Shown here: positions 1 to 7,140 of the stretch, piece after piece | Layout: every line of letters starts with the position of its first letter | How positions within the stretch are numbered: position 1 is the first letter of the stretch | Origin: Thermoactinomyces sp. DSM 45891 | GTDB lineage: Bacteria > Bacillota > Bacilli > Thermoactinomycetales > Thermoactinomycetaceae | Direction of reading: 5' to 3' | DNA length: 22,702 nucleotides | NCBI RefSeq assembly: GCF_900119485.1 | Contig: NZ_FPJZ01000023.1 | Coordinates: 1 to 22,702, forward strand | Notes under the pieces: generated by a model | The model's database searches: none | The model's input: only the letters and a program-made list of their open reading frames with translations | Told to the model about the DNA's origin: nothing | Made by a program: the position numbers and the translations under genes

Positions 1-342
1 CGAAGCTCCTCTCCTCCACTCCGATCAAGGCTGGCATTATCAAATGAAGAAGTACCAACATTCCTTGAAACAAAGAGAAATTACACAGAGCATGTCCCGT
101 AAGGGAAATTGCTTGGATAATGCCGTCATAGAAAACTTTTTTGGTTTGCTCAAAAGTGAGTTGCTTTATCTTCACACATTTGTGAGTATGGATCATTTCA
201 AACAGGAGCTAGAGGATTATATTCACTATTACAACCACAAACGATTGAAGATAAAACTAAAGGGCATGAGTCCGGTTCAATACCGAACACATACCCTACA
301 GGCTGCTTAAATCTTCATGTCTAACTTTTTGGGTTCACTTCA
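1..342 (+). mobile_element. Right-hand part of an IS3-family (IS150/IS3-like) insertion sequence
   Basis: The window opens inside the transposase gene and runs through its stop codon to a terminal-repeat-like sequence at 318-342 (begins TGTCTAACTTTTTGGG, ends TTCA), the usual layout of an IS3-family right end. The left end lies outside the window, so completeness and target duplication cannot be judged. The next ten bases (343-352) are the reverse complement of 331-340, giving a near-perfect palindrome across the element boundary. Confidence 0.8.
2..310 (+). CDS. IS3-family transposase OrfB, C-terminal part (cut by window edge)
   Basis: This is the C-terminal third of a DDE (rve) integrase-type transposase. 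The frame is open from base 2, so the ATG at 44 is internal, not a start. Visible family features are HSDQG followed by HY (the second catalytic Asp region), SMSRKGNCLDNAVIENFFG (the segment carrying the catalytic Glu) and the C-terminal YNHKRLK...LKGMSPVQYR typical of OrfB. The stop is 8 nt before the terminal repeat. The 5' part with the first catalytic Asp, and orfA, are outside the window. Whether the full element is active cannot be told. Confidence 0.9.
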   Translation, partial: EAPLLHSDQGWHYQMKKYQHSLKQREITQSMSRKGNCLDNAVIENFFGLLKSELLYLHTFVSMDHFKQELEDYIHYYNHKRLKIKLKGMSPVQYRTHTLQAA

Positions 343-352
343 AAGTGAACCC
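331..352. repeat. Palindrome at the IS boundary
   Basis: GGGTTCACTT and its exact reverse complement are separated by CA. The left arm is the outer part of the IS terminal repeat; the right arm lies just outside. It could be a remnant of a second, oppositely oriented IS end abutting the first, or a small transcription-terminating hairpin. Confidence 0.6.
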
Positions 353-472
353 AGTCCTTAGATGTCTATTTCTAATCCCACACAATAAGTTCAACACGAG
401 TAAAGACCATTTAATTGACTATCCACACACCAGTCGGTTGAGATCGATAATTTGTCCGCTTTTAATTTCCAT

Positions 473-581
473 TTAGGAGTTTGCCAACTCTACCATCTCT
501 TCTACATTAGATTCATACCATTTAGCCTGCGACATATACATCTCATAATACAAGCCTCGTCGGCTCATCAAATCATTAAAG
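473..581 (-). pseudogene. C-terminal stub of an ABC transporter ATP-binding/permease protein
   Basis: The minus-strand frame reads NDLMSRRGLYYEMYMSQ followed by AKWYESNVEEM and ends at TAA (473-475). This matches the extreme C-terminus of exporter-type ABC half-transporters (usual form: H-x-x-L-M-x-x-x-G-L-Y-x-x-L/M-Y-x-x-Q after the H-loop). The rest of the gene is missing: the frame runs directly into the IS end at 582-606, so the insertion or a later deletion removed everything upstream. It is non-functional by itself. Confidence is fair because only about 35 codons remain. Confidence 0.55.
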
Positions 582-905
582 TGGACTGTCAACAGAAAAC
601 TAGACAATTTTTTTAAGGTGTTTGGATTTGTACGCAACAGGAGTGGATCACTCTTACTTTCGTCCCATGATCAGCGCTGCTTGCTTTAAAATATCATTTT
701 CCATTCGTAAGCGTTGGAGTTCTTTACGCATTTGAATCAGTTCATTTTCTTCATTGGTTCTTGACTTGCCATTTTGATATAGTTGCACCATTTGTCTTTA
801 AACTCGGGTGTAAAAGTACGTCTTGCCTTTCTGGACATAGATCATTCTCCTCGTTTCACCTGTTGAAACAAGTTTACCTGACCTTATTTTTTCTGTCTAA
901 CTTAC
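582..905 (-). mobile_element. Internally deleted IS3-family element
   Basis: Bases 582-606 (TGGACTGTCAACAGAAAACT, then AGACA) have the form of an IS3-family terminal repeat: 16 of 25 positions agree with the inverted copy of the end at 318-342, and both finish TAGACA. On the minus strand, between this end and a TTAGACAG-containing end near 891-900, lie an orfA remnant and no orfB, so most of the element is lost. The two IS ends differ enough that this is a second, distinct element from the one at 1-342. The boundary near 905 is approximate. Confidence 0.5.
654..838 (-). pseudogene. Frameshifted, shortened IS3 OrfA (helix-turn-helix transposase subunit)
   Basis: After a good GAGGAGAA ribosome binding site the frame begins MSRKARRTFTPEFKDK, the usual OrfA N-terminus. 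A frameshift follows, and the reading continues in another frame as MVQLYQNGKSRTNEENELIQ and then MRKELQRL...MENDILKQAALIMGRK, the leucine-zipper-like C-terminus of OrfA that precedes orfB. The middle of the helix-turn-helix region between QNGK and SRTNEENE is deleted compared with normal OrfA. The product cannot be functional. Confidence 0.8.
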
Positions 906-1054
906 TGTAGCCGATCCAGTCTCCCTTTTCGAATAATTCTGTGTTTCTTCTTGAATTACATTTTCTTCAAACACTCGAACTAGGTCAAAGTAGGCATTCG
1001 TATACGGAGCACTCTCTCCTCTGGCTCCGATGTGAATATTGATAACCGAGATGA

Positions 1055-1180
1055 AGTAAGGCAGACGGAGTCCCTATTGATCAGTTGAAAAACTGGAAGC
1101 CTCCTACCCATTCCCCAGATGAATTACTCAAGTCGATCAAATCTCTTCATGAGCGACTTCTAGAGGTGGTAACCAAATGA
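1055..1180 (+). pseudogene. Unassigned gene fragment ending just before a hairpin
   Basis: The open frame of 41 codons ends at TGA (1178-1180) and contains DGVPIDQLKNWKPPTHSPDE followed by a leucine-rich helix (LLKSIKSLHERLLEVVTK). It has no start codon or ribosome binding site, and a stop lies directly upstream; the preceding frame (VNIDNRDEVRQ) may be joined to it by a frameshift. It stops 2 nt before a terminator-like hairpin, which supports it being the 3' end of a lost plus-strand gene. I do not recognise the family. The opposite strand is also open here (897-1073), so the assignment is weak. Confidence 0.3.
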
Positions 1181-1182
1181 GG

Positions 1183-1213
1183 AAGGATGTAGTTCAGAGT
1201 GAACTGCATCCTT
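1183..1213 (+). terminator. Hairpin, probable rho-independent terminator
   Basis: AAGGATGTAGTTCA pairs with TGAACTGCATCCTT around a 3-nt loop (one G/T position), followed by a mildly T-rich stretch (TTGTTCATCTTT). It would end the plus-strand fragment. It lies 25 nt beyond the stop of the minus-strand DUF1992 gene and may also serve that gene. Confidence 0.6.
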
Positions 1214-1238
1214 GTTCATCTTTAGCCAAGATCAATAC

Positions 1239-1634
1239 TCACTTCCATTGCAAAAATTGTTCATCAAGTGTAAACTCTGTAGAGAGTTGAGATTTTTGTA
1301 GCATAGAAGGGCAGATAGAATTATATCGTCTGATAAGAGCATTTATTGGCTTTAAATCTTTTTTTGTAGCCGACTGGGATTGCTGGAGTAGCTCCTGAAT
1401 GGCTCTACGTATCTTTAATTGAACCTCAACCCATTCAGGTCGGTAATTTGCATTTTTCAGCATTCTATCCATAATATCTCCCTCTAGCAAATCCTTCTCC
1501 AGTTTTTGTCCCTGTGGTACATCATCAAATCCTCCCTTATCCTTATACTCTTGAAACATTTGATCAAACCAATCTCCACTTGTCTGAGTTGTCACACTCC
1601 GAGTATGCTTTGCTTCATTCTGTTCGCCCATCAT
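1239..1634 (-). CDS. DUF1992 (DnaJC28-like) domain protein
   Basis: This is a 131-residue cytosolic protein. The signature of the DUF1992 / DnaJ homologue subfamily C member 28 domain is visible: a GGFDDVPQGQKL segment (family form GEFDNLPGKGKPL) at about residues 34-45, then LKNANYRPEWVEVQLKIRRA (about 59-78; family form NAGxxPPWIELxKEI), then the late INALIRRYNSICP motif. The function of this family is not well defined; there is no J domain here. Two adjacent ATGs (1634 and 1631) follow TAGGTGAT, and the second has the better spacing from the ribosome binding site. It sits about 100 nt downstream of the exporter gene on the same strand, but nothing ties it to the peptide operon. Confidence 0.7.
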   Translation of the reverse strand: MMGEQNEAKHTRSVTTQTSGDWFDQMFQEYKDKGGFDDVPQGQKLEKDLLEGDIMDRMLKNANYRPEWVEVQLKIRRAIQELLQQSQSATKKDLKPINALIRRYNSICPSMLQKSQLSTEFTLDEQFLQWK

Positions 1635-1730
1635 ATCACCTACGCCCGTTGATATTTTCGTTGCTCATTCGTAGACTCACTACAGACTAGATAACCTCAT
1701 TCTACTACTTACTCTTACATTACTTATAGA

Positions 1731-2987
1731 CTAAGATGATTTTTTAACAGAGCTATATTCCTTGAAATAACGTAACTTTGAAGGTAATAAGACAGCGGTC
1801 ATTAGGGCAACTGAAATCAATATCATGAAATGAGAGCCAATAATATTGATGGTTTTAATAGGATAAAACTGTCCTAATAAGCCCACTCCCATTGTACATG
1901 CCACTAGAAACATTCCTTGAAACATTCCTAAGATACTCCCAACTCTCCCCATTAGATCGATTGGAATATTATTCTGATAGAATGTAAGATACCCTGTATT
2001 TACGAATGACATAGAAAAAGATAAAATCACAAATCCTACAGCTACCGTATTAAATGAATAGGAGAATGAGTACACCACATACCCTGTAGACACTAGCAAG
2101 GAACCTATACCAATCAAATATTTCGTTGAAAAACGATGATTCGTAAAGGAATTTACAATAGATCCTACTAAATACCCTATACCAGTAATACTTACTAGTA
2201 AACCATAATTGGTTTCAGATAAACTCAGGTCTTTCCGAATATAAACTGCTTCTTGTGCATCAAGAGCAAAAGCAATAAGCATAGTAACTTGAAATAGTAT
2301 ATATATCAATAGTACATACCTAGCACCTTTGAGATAAGAAAAGACCATTTTCCAATCCTTTTTTATGGTATGTATGGAGAATATATCCGATGTCGATCTT
2401 GATGTTGATTCTTTATTAACATTTGGCAGAAAACATGTAACCAATGCTGATAAAAAAAAGGAAATCGCATTTATAAAAATAGCTATCTTGTATGTATAAA
2501 AAAGAAGAAGTACTCCTGCGATAGCTGGACCAGTCACAAATGCGCCTGAACTTATCAGAGTATAGAAAGAATTAAACTGCTTTCTCTCCTCCTCTGGAAT
2601 CATTCTTGCTATGTATGTGTTAGAAGTAGGCGCAAAAAAACAACTAGACATACTAATCAATAAAATACAAAAGTAGACATACCAGATAGAGAACATAAAC
2701 GGAATGCATGCAATGAATATTCCCCGTAGAATATCAGTTGAAATCATGATTTTTTTCAGATTGTGTCGATCTATTAAACTTCCAGACCAAGGACTTATGA
2801 AAATAGATGCAATGGGCTTGATCACATAGATCCCTGCAACCGCTATAGGGGAGTTAGTCATGTCTAAGACTAGGAGATTAATCGCAATCAAATAGATAAA
2901 ATCACCTATATTTGAGATACCAATTCCTAGAAGTAGTAAAGAAGGCCACTTCCATTTACTGATTGTTCCTAAGACCCTATCTCTCAT
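1731..2987 (-). CDS. MFS exporter, DHA3/MefA-like (probable product efflux pump)
   Basis: This 418-residue membrane protein has about 12 hydrophobic segments and major facilitator features. The loop after the second segment reads SGSLIDRHNLKKIMISTD (the MFS motif-A region, G-x-x-x-D-R), and the layout resembles macrolide-efflux (MefA/DHA3) transporters. A charged central linker (about residues 190-215) separates the two six-helix halves. Its ATG overlaps the stop of the preceding spermidine-synthase-like gene by 4 nt (ATGA), so the two are translationally coupled. As the last gene of the peptide operon, it most likely exports the mature product and may give self-resistance. The substrate is inferred from context only. 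Confidence 0.85.
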   Translation of the reverse strand: MRDRVLGTISKWKWPSLLLLGIGISNIGDFIYLIAINLLVLDMTNSPIAVAGIYVIKPIASIFISPWSGSLIDRHNLKKIMISTDILRGIFIACIPFMFSIWYVYFCILLISMSSCFFAPTSNTYIARMIPEEERKQFNSFYTLISSGAFVTGPAIAGVLLLFYTYKIAIFINAISFFLSALVTCFLPNVNKESTSRSTSDIFSIHTIKKDWKMVFSYLKGARYVLLIYILFQVTMLIAFALDAQEAVYIRKDLSLSETNYGLLVSITGIGYLVGSIVNSFTNHRFSTKYLIGIGSLLVSTGYVVYSFSYSFNTVAVGFVILSFSMSFVNTGYLTFYQNNIPIDLMGRVGSILGMFQGMFLVACTMGVGLLGQFYPIKTINIIGSHFMILISVALMTAVLLPSKLRYFKEYSSVKKSS

Positions 2988-4192
2988 GTAGTCGTCCTCT
3001 TAACATTCAATATGTATCTTGATTTTAACTCTTGTACTAATTGAACGGTGTCTCTCTCAATTTCATTTCGGCTTGTTCCATCTCGGTTGGTATATGGATT
3101 GTTTACAATAGAAAGGAGCTGTACCATCGCAATATTAAAAAACCAAAACTTGTCCTTCTCCACTAGTCGATTGTAATTCCTGAAGATCCATTTTGGATAC
3201 CATTCCAATCCCCTAGAGTCTGTAAAAGCATAAGAGCAGACTAAATTAGGAATAAAGGATGCTTCGTAAGAACCCTTATCTAGTAACCATTCTGTTATAT
3301 TCTGAGCACATATAGAATCGCAAGTAATTTCCTTCAACATATTGCTAGTTATAGACGGATAACCGAATTCTTTCATGCCTACATTCAGAAAACTAATCCA
3401 GTCAGTTGATCTTCGTCTCATTTCTTCATCCATTTCCCTATGAGCAGTGTCCAATATGTTGAAACATTTATCATCAATCGAGTCAGTACTGATTTTATGG
3501 GATGTCATCCACCTTAAAGGAAAAAAATCAAAATACGCACGATCTAATTCGTGAAGTTGGTAGTCTGTGCGGATCTCCTTCACTTGAATATCAGTTTGAC
3601 TGGCAACAAGGGTGATATTTCGTCGAAACGGAAATGCATACAAATTTTTAAAACATCGAGCTAACAATTGAATCATTCTTGCTTGAGGGGTGTTTGCGTC
3701 ATAAGGAAATAGATGGGTAGGCAACCCCCAAGTATTAGCTACAATGCTCCCTTTCTCTGCCAACCTCAAACGAATTATATTCCAAAATGGCTCCTCTAGA
3801 ACAAAATCTGGGCAGTGTGTGTCGGAATAGAGATCTACGTATATCAAATCAAATGTAGAATTGACCAGAGAATCAATTTTAGAAGCATCGCCATAGACAT
3901 AGGTGACTGGATCTAGGGTGGGAAAAAGATGTTTATAAAGAGATGAACAGGATTCTATGACATTTTTATCATAGTCAACCACTGTGATTTTTGCGTTAGG
4001 TATGCCAGCTAAAGTTGATCGAATCGCTGCTCCAAATCCGGTTCCTAGAATGAGTACACGGTTCCCGGAATTAATAGAACATCCGATAGAAAGATCATCA
4101 GGCTGATTACCTGTAAAAATTCTAGAACCAGATATAAGAGATTGAATGGCATCTAAAAGAAATTGGTTTTTACTATATAATCCAGTTCTCAT
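2984..4192 (-). CDS. Spermidine-synthase-fold (aminopropyltransferase/methyltransferase-like) enzyme with extra C-terminal region
   Basis: The N-terminal half of this 402-residue protein has the Rossmann fold of the spermidine synthase superfamily: nucleotide loop VLILGTGFGAA (46-56), acidic end of strand 2 ITVVDYD (69-75, D73), GDAS (101-104), and FDLIYVDLYSD (114-124, with D120 near the usual catalytic-base region). Residues beyond about 210 do not resemble the family and may bind a peptide or partner. The start has GGGGGAG five bases upstream. It is 34 nt downstream of the pentapeptide-repeat gene. In microcin C a related domain (in MccD) puts an aminopropyl group on a modified peptide, so a similar role is conceivable; a plain methyltransferase or a polyamine-linked function is equally possible. 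Confidence 0.7.
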   Translation of the reverse strand: MRTGLYSKNQFLLDAIQSLISGSRIFTGNQPDDLSIGCSINSGNRVLILGTGFGAAIRSTLAGIPNAKITVVDYDKNVIESCSSLYKHLFPTLDPVTYVYGDASKIDSLVNSTFDLIYVDLYSDTHCPDFVLEEPFWNIIRLRLAEKGSIVANTWGLPTHLFPYDANTPQARMIQLLARCFKNLYAFPFRRNITLVASQTDIQVKEIRTDYQLHELDRAYFDFFPLRWMTSHKISTDSIDDKCFNILDTAHREMDEEMRRRSTDWISFLNVGMKEFGYPSITSNMLKEITCDSICAQNITEWLLDKGSYEASFIPNLVCSYAFTDSRGLEWYPKWIFRNYNRLVEKDKFWFFNIAMVQLLSIVNNPYTNRDGTSRNEIERDTVQLVQELKSRYILNVKRTTT

Positions 4193-4226
4193 CTATTCTC
4201 CCCCATTGTTTTTCTTATAGGCCTAC

Positions 4227-4961
4227 CTAGTTTCCTCTAGTATCTACTCTTTCCATATCAACTCCGTTCGTAAATGCATTAACAAGGTTAACTTTCCAGA
4301 AATATGCTCCCCATAACTCTGCTCCCCTTAGTGCTGTCCTATCCCAATTCGTTTGCCGAGCATCTGCATATTTCAGATTTGCTCTCCGCACATCAGCTAG
4401 CTCTAAGTTAGCTCCATAAAGATTGGCATATGAAAGATCAGCTCCTTCTAAGCTGGCCTCAATCAAAGAACATTCTCTCATATTTGCACGTTCCAAGTTA
4501 CATCCACGGAGATCAGCATTATTCAAATTAGCTCCATATAATCTAGCTCCCGGCAATTGGGCACCACGTAGATTAACATTAGCCAAGCATAGCTTATAAC
4601 CGAATCTCCTAATTAACTCATGACCATCACATACAGTTATAATGTTGAAATCACTAATCTCTGCAATATTTTCATCTTCCCATAGGATATTCTCTTGTGT
4701 CACACTCAATAGGATTAGAGTTTTGATACTGGTTGATAGTTGAAACAGAGTTTGTGAGTTCTTTGCCACAATTAGTGGTGAACGAACAGATTCCTTCACT
4801 TTGGAGCCCATCAATATTTGTGAATGATCTAATTTTTTCTGTCCCATTGACGCTGAAACAATAAAAGTCGACATAGTGTCCGAAATCGATGTAGCATTCT
4901 GTTGCTTTATTAATTCGAACAAAGAAATCACTCTTATCCCCCCAGTTACTACAAATCTCAT
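4227..4961 (-). CDS. Pentapeptide-repeat protein with N-terminal extension (candidate immunity protein)
   Basis: Residues from about 125 to the C-terminus are roughly 22 consecutive pentapeptide repeats of the A(D/N)LXX type (for example YGANL, NNADL, RGCNL, EGADL, SYANL), which fold as a right-handed square beta-helix. About 120 N-terminal residues precede them and do not match a family I know. Qnr, MfpA, McbG and AlbG are repeat proteins of this fold that mimic DNA and protect gyrase, and McbG/AlbG sit in toxin gene clusters as self-protection, so an immunity role is a reasonable inference, not shown. The first ATG (4961) has no good ribosome binding site; GTG at 4931, with GGGGGG six bases upstream, is an attractive alternative start. 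Confidence 0.75.
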   Translation of the reverse strand: MRFVVTGGIRVISLFELIKQQNATSISDTMSTFIVSASMGQKKLDHSQILMGSKVKESVRSPLIVAKNSQTLFQLSTSIKTLILLSVTQENILWEDENIAEISDFNIITVCDGHELIRRFGYKLCLANVNLRGAQLPGARLYGANLNNADLRGCNLERANMRECSLIEASLEGADLSYANLYGANLELADVRRANLKYADARQTNWDRTALRGAELWGAYFWKVNLVNAFTNGVDMERVDTRGN

Positions 4962-4971
4962 CTACGTTATT

Positions 4972-5607
4972 CTAAAACATTGCCTCATTAAAAAAGAAAT
5001 TATGAGTAAGGCGAGAGTTATTTGAATTATCACCAAATCCCCTAATGGGAGCATGGTACAACGAGTTCCCTCGTATTAAAACCAAGCGGTTATATACGGG
5101 TTCAATATCCTGAACTAACTCCCATAATTCTCTGTTCGTTTTATCACGATGGACAATGAGATTTTCATACTCTTGAGCATCTTCAAATCCCTTTTTTCTT
5201 GCTTCTTTATCAGAAGGCGGTGACATCAATCCCGTTTCTCTATGCCTAAAAATGCCCATTCCAGCATCTGCAGGTGCATTAGGTGCTAAAAAAACAAGTC
5301 CTGCCCAATCAGTCGCATCCACATGAACGTTTATGATATCACCGGACTCCTTAGTCATTATTCTAAAACTACCGAAGTTTTCTATGTTGTATTCAATTTT
5401 TTTCCCCAAAATCCTCTCGAAGGATTCTTTAAGAGCATTCGCGTTTACAAGCCTTTTTTTACTTTGATAACCCGGATAATTATACTGCGCACCACTACTA
5501 TAAGTCGCATCAAGTGCGAAAGAACGGACTAAATCCGGATCAGCATAGAAATTATCAGTAACAATAATCATCTTATTACGGTCGCCCATTTGATCTATCC
5601 TAGACAT
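4972..5607 (-). CDS. DUF6445-like 2-oxoglutarate/Fe(II) oxygenase (copy B)
   Basis: This 211-residue protein is paralogous to the product of 6423-7043: both share a D-(D/N)-F-Y-x-x-P-D N-terminus, G-(M/L)-G-I-F-R-H-x-E-T-x-L-M-S in the middle, and N-S-R-L-T-x-N-F-F-F-N-E at the end. The double-stranded beta-helix metal site is readable as H95-x-D97 (VHVDATDW) with distal H185 (LYHAP), and R199 fits the 2-oxoglutarate-binding position. The family resembles DUF6445; no substrate is assigned. GGAGATAG sits about 8 nt before the ATG, inside the end of the CmcI-like gene, with only 3 nt between the genes. It probably oxidises (hydroxylates or similar) the operon's peptide. Confidence 0.75.
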   Translation of the reverse strand: MSRIDQMGDRNKMIIVTDNFYADPDLVRSFALDATYSSGAQYNYPGYQSKKRLVNANALKESFERILGKKIEYNIENFGSFRIMTKESGDIINVHVDATDWAGLVFLAPNAPADAGMGIFRHRETGLMSPPSDKEARKKGFEDAQEYENLIVHRDKTNRELWELVQDIEPVYNRLVLIRGNSLYHAPIRGFGDNSNNSRLTHNFFFNEAMF

Positions 5608-5610
5608 AAA

Positions 5611-6408
5611 CTATCTCCTGACAATAATAGAATTGGTAGCTGAAGTAGCATTAACACCAAAAAAATCAGTATAATAACTATCAATTGCAAAGTGATTAGA
5701 TTCTACACCTTGCAACCAAGTCCGGATAATATCAGCTTTGTTGATACTATCCTCAACAACTAGATAATCACCAGAAGTTAACATTTCAGCTATATAATCT
5801 ACTACCTTAAGCGTATGAGCATGTGCATCCTCGATTACTAACCAAGGTTTTGGGAACGTAGCTATTACTTCTGGAGGTAACAACCCATCAATCCTATTTA
5901 TATCACCATATATAAAATAAATATCATCAGATAGATGTGAAGGTTTTCTTTTGTCAATGCCTACAATCCTTGTTCCTAACCCGAACATAGAAGTCATATC
6001 CTTATACCAATTCAAACTCGTATTTGTAGTACCAATTTCAATGATGGTAGCAGGTTTCCTTTCATAAATAAGCATTTGATAAATAGCAAAATCATGCACA
6101 CTTTTAAATAGGGGCTCTCCTCGCCAAGTCATGCATTGAAGCACACCTTGACTATAGATACGACCTATAAATTCGAGATCGCTGGCATTAACCTCATCCA
6201 GTCTCTCAGATATGTCAATAAATCTATCCCTACTTGCTATTTCATAAGTCCCTAGGATTCTATCCGATACAACATTCTTCTTATGTTCAAAATCAGAGTC
6301 TAAAATCACACTATCTAAAAAAGTGCAAATTCCGTCTTGATTTCTAATAACTTTTGATCGAAAGTGGCTTTTTATATCATCCATTGTTTGTCCATTTTGA
6401 CTCCTCAT
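5611..6408 (-). CDS. CmcI-like SAM-dependent methyltransferase / cephalosporin hydroxylase family protein
   Basis: This 265-residue enzyme carries the CmcI/rhamnosyl-O-methyltransferase hallmark MTWRGEPLFKS (93-103) followed by DFAIYQMLIYERKPATIIEI and G (106-126). E124/G126 are in the SAM-binding strand; D152 (GIDKRKP) and E193-D194 (WLVIEDAH) correspond to the Mg-binding acidic residues known in CmcI. A second VVED motif is at 217-220. CmcI acts with CmcJ in adding the 7-alpha-methoxy group of cephamycin, the hydroxylation chemistry being oxygenase-linked. Here the gene sits between two 2OG-type oxygenases, so a hydroxylation/O-methylation pair acting on a peptide is an appealing inference. 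GGGAGAG precedes the ATG. Confidence 0.8.
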   Translation of the reverse strand: MRSQNGQTMDDIKSHFRSKVIRNQDGICTFLDSVILDSDFEHKKNVVSDRILGTYEIASRDRFIDISERLDEVNASDLEFIGRIYSQGVLQCMTWRGEPLFKSVHDFAIYQMLIYERKPATIIEIGTTNTSLNWYKDMTSMFGLGTRIVGIDKRKPSHLSDDIYFIYGDINRIDGLLPPEVIATFPKPWLVIEDAHAHTLKVVDYIAEMLTSGDYLVVEDSINKADIIRTWLQGVESNHFAIDSYYTDFFGVNATSATNSIIVRR

Positions 6409-6422
6409 GCTTTACTCTCCCG

Positions 6423-7043
6423 TTACTTTATTTCATTAAAGAAAAAATTCTGAGTCAACCGTGAATTAGATATCGAATCGCCAAACTGCTGGGTAATTCC
6501 ATGAAAATACTCAGAACCCTTAAATAGAATTAGTCGGTTATATTTCATTGGAATCTCATACACTAAGTCCCATTTCTCTATGTTTTTAGAGATCGGCATA
6601 ATGTATTTCCTATCAAACTCGTTTACTGTGCTACAACCAAATCTGTTAAGTTCTTCTTGTATGGTAGGAACCGACATCAATTTGGTTTCTGAATGCCTAA
6701 AGATGCCTAGCCCCCCCTTGCAATTGTGATCAAGTGTTAAATAGATAATTCCAGTCCAATCCACATCCCAATCCAAATGGACACACGTTTTCGATTGATC
6801 ATTGGACATAGCAAGTCTAAATTTACCAAAAATGTACTTCGCTGGATTAACTTGAATTGATTTTTTAACAAGTTTTTCGAATTTCTCTATGTGTATATTC
6901 GTGTAAAATGACTTCTTAGTCTCGGCACCCGGAAAATTCTGAGCCTCGTCAAATATATGATAGTCTGCATTCAAAGCTAATTCTCGAATTTGATCAGGAT
7001 AATCATAGAAATCATCGATCACCATTACATTATCAGGGAGCAA
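6423..7043 (-). CDS. DUF6445-like 2-oxoglutarate/Fe(II) oxygenase (copy A), TTG start
   Basis: I chose TTG at 7041-7043 over the upstream ATG at 7124. AGGAGG (7051-7056) sits 7 nt before the TTG, the 206-residue product then begins just before the conserved VMVIDDFYDYPDQIRELAL like its 211-residue paralogue, and the extra 27 residues from 7124 would be translated from an inverted-repeat arm. In the longer numbering, H116-x-D118 (CVHLDWD), H208 (YFHGI) and R222 (NSRLT) make the Fe(II)/2OG site, with GGLGIFRHSET between. It follows the small peptide gene directly and is followed 14 nt later by the CmcI-like gene. The peptide is the likely substrate, by context only. Confidence 0.75.
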   Translation of the reverse strand: MLPDNVMVIDDFYDYPDQIRELALNADYHIFDEAQNFPGAETKKSFYTNIHIEKFEKLVKKSIQVNPAKYIFGKFRLAMSNDQSKTCVHLDWDVDWTGIIYLTLDHNCKGGLGIFRHSETKLMSVPTIQEELNRFGCSTVNEFDRKYIMPISKNIEKWDLVYEIPMKYNRLILFKGSEYFHGITQQFGDSISNSRLTQNFFFNEIK

Positions 7044-7140
7044 ATTTATACCTCCTATGAGATCATATAATACATAGAGTAAAGGGCTGGGATAACTAAC
7101 TACCAAAAGAATCCGAACTATCATCGTACAGATTGCTTAA

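Noticed and set aside
897..1073. Open minus-strand frame containing LPYFISVINIHIGARGESAP
   Set aside because: It has no start, no recognisable family, and runs into the IS end; the opposite strand has a fragment supported by a terminator. It could still be the true remnant, so it is only noted.
7044..7124. 27-residue hydrophobic N-terminal extension of oxygenase A as a signal peptide
   Set aside because: The better ribosome binding site favours TTG at 7043, the paralogue lacks it, and the bases belong to an inverted-repeat arm.
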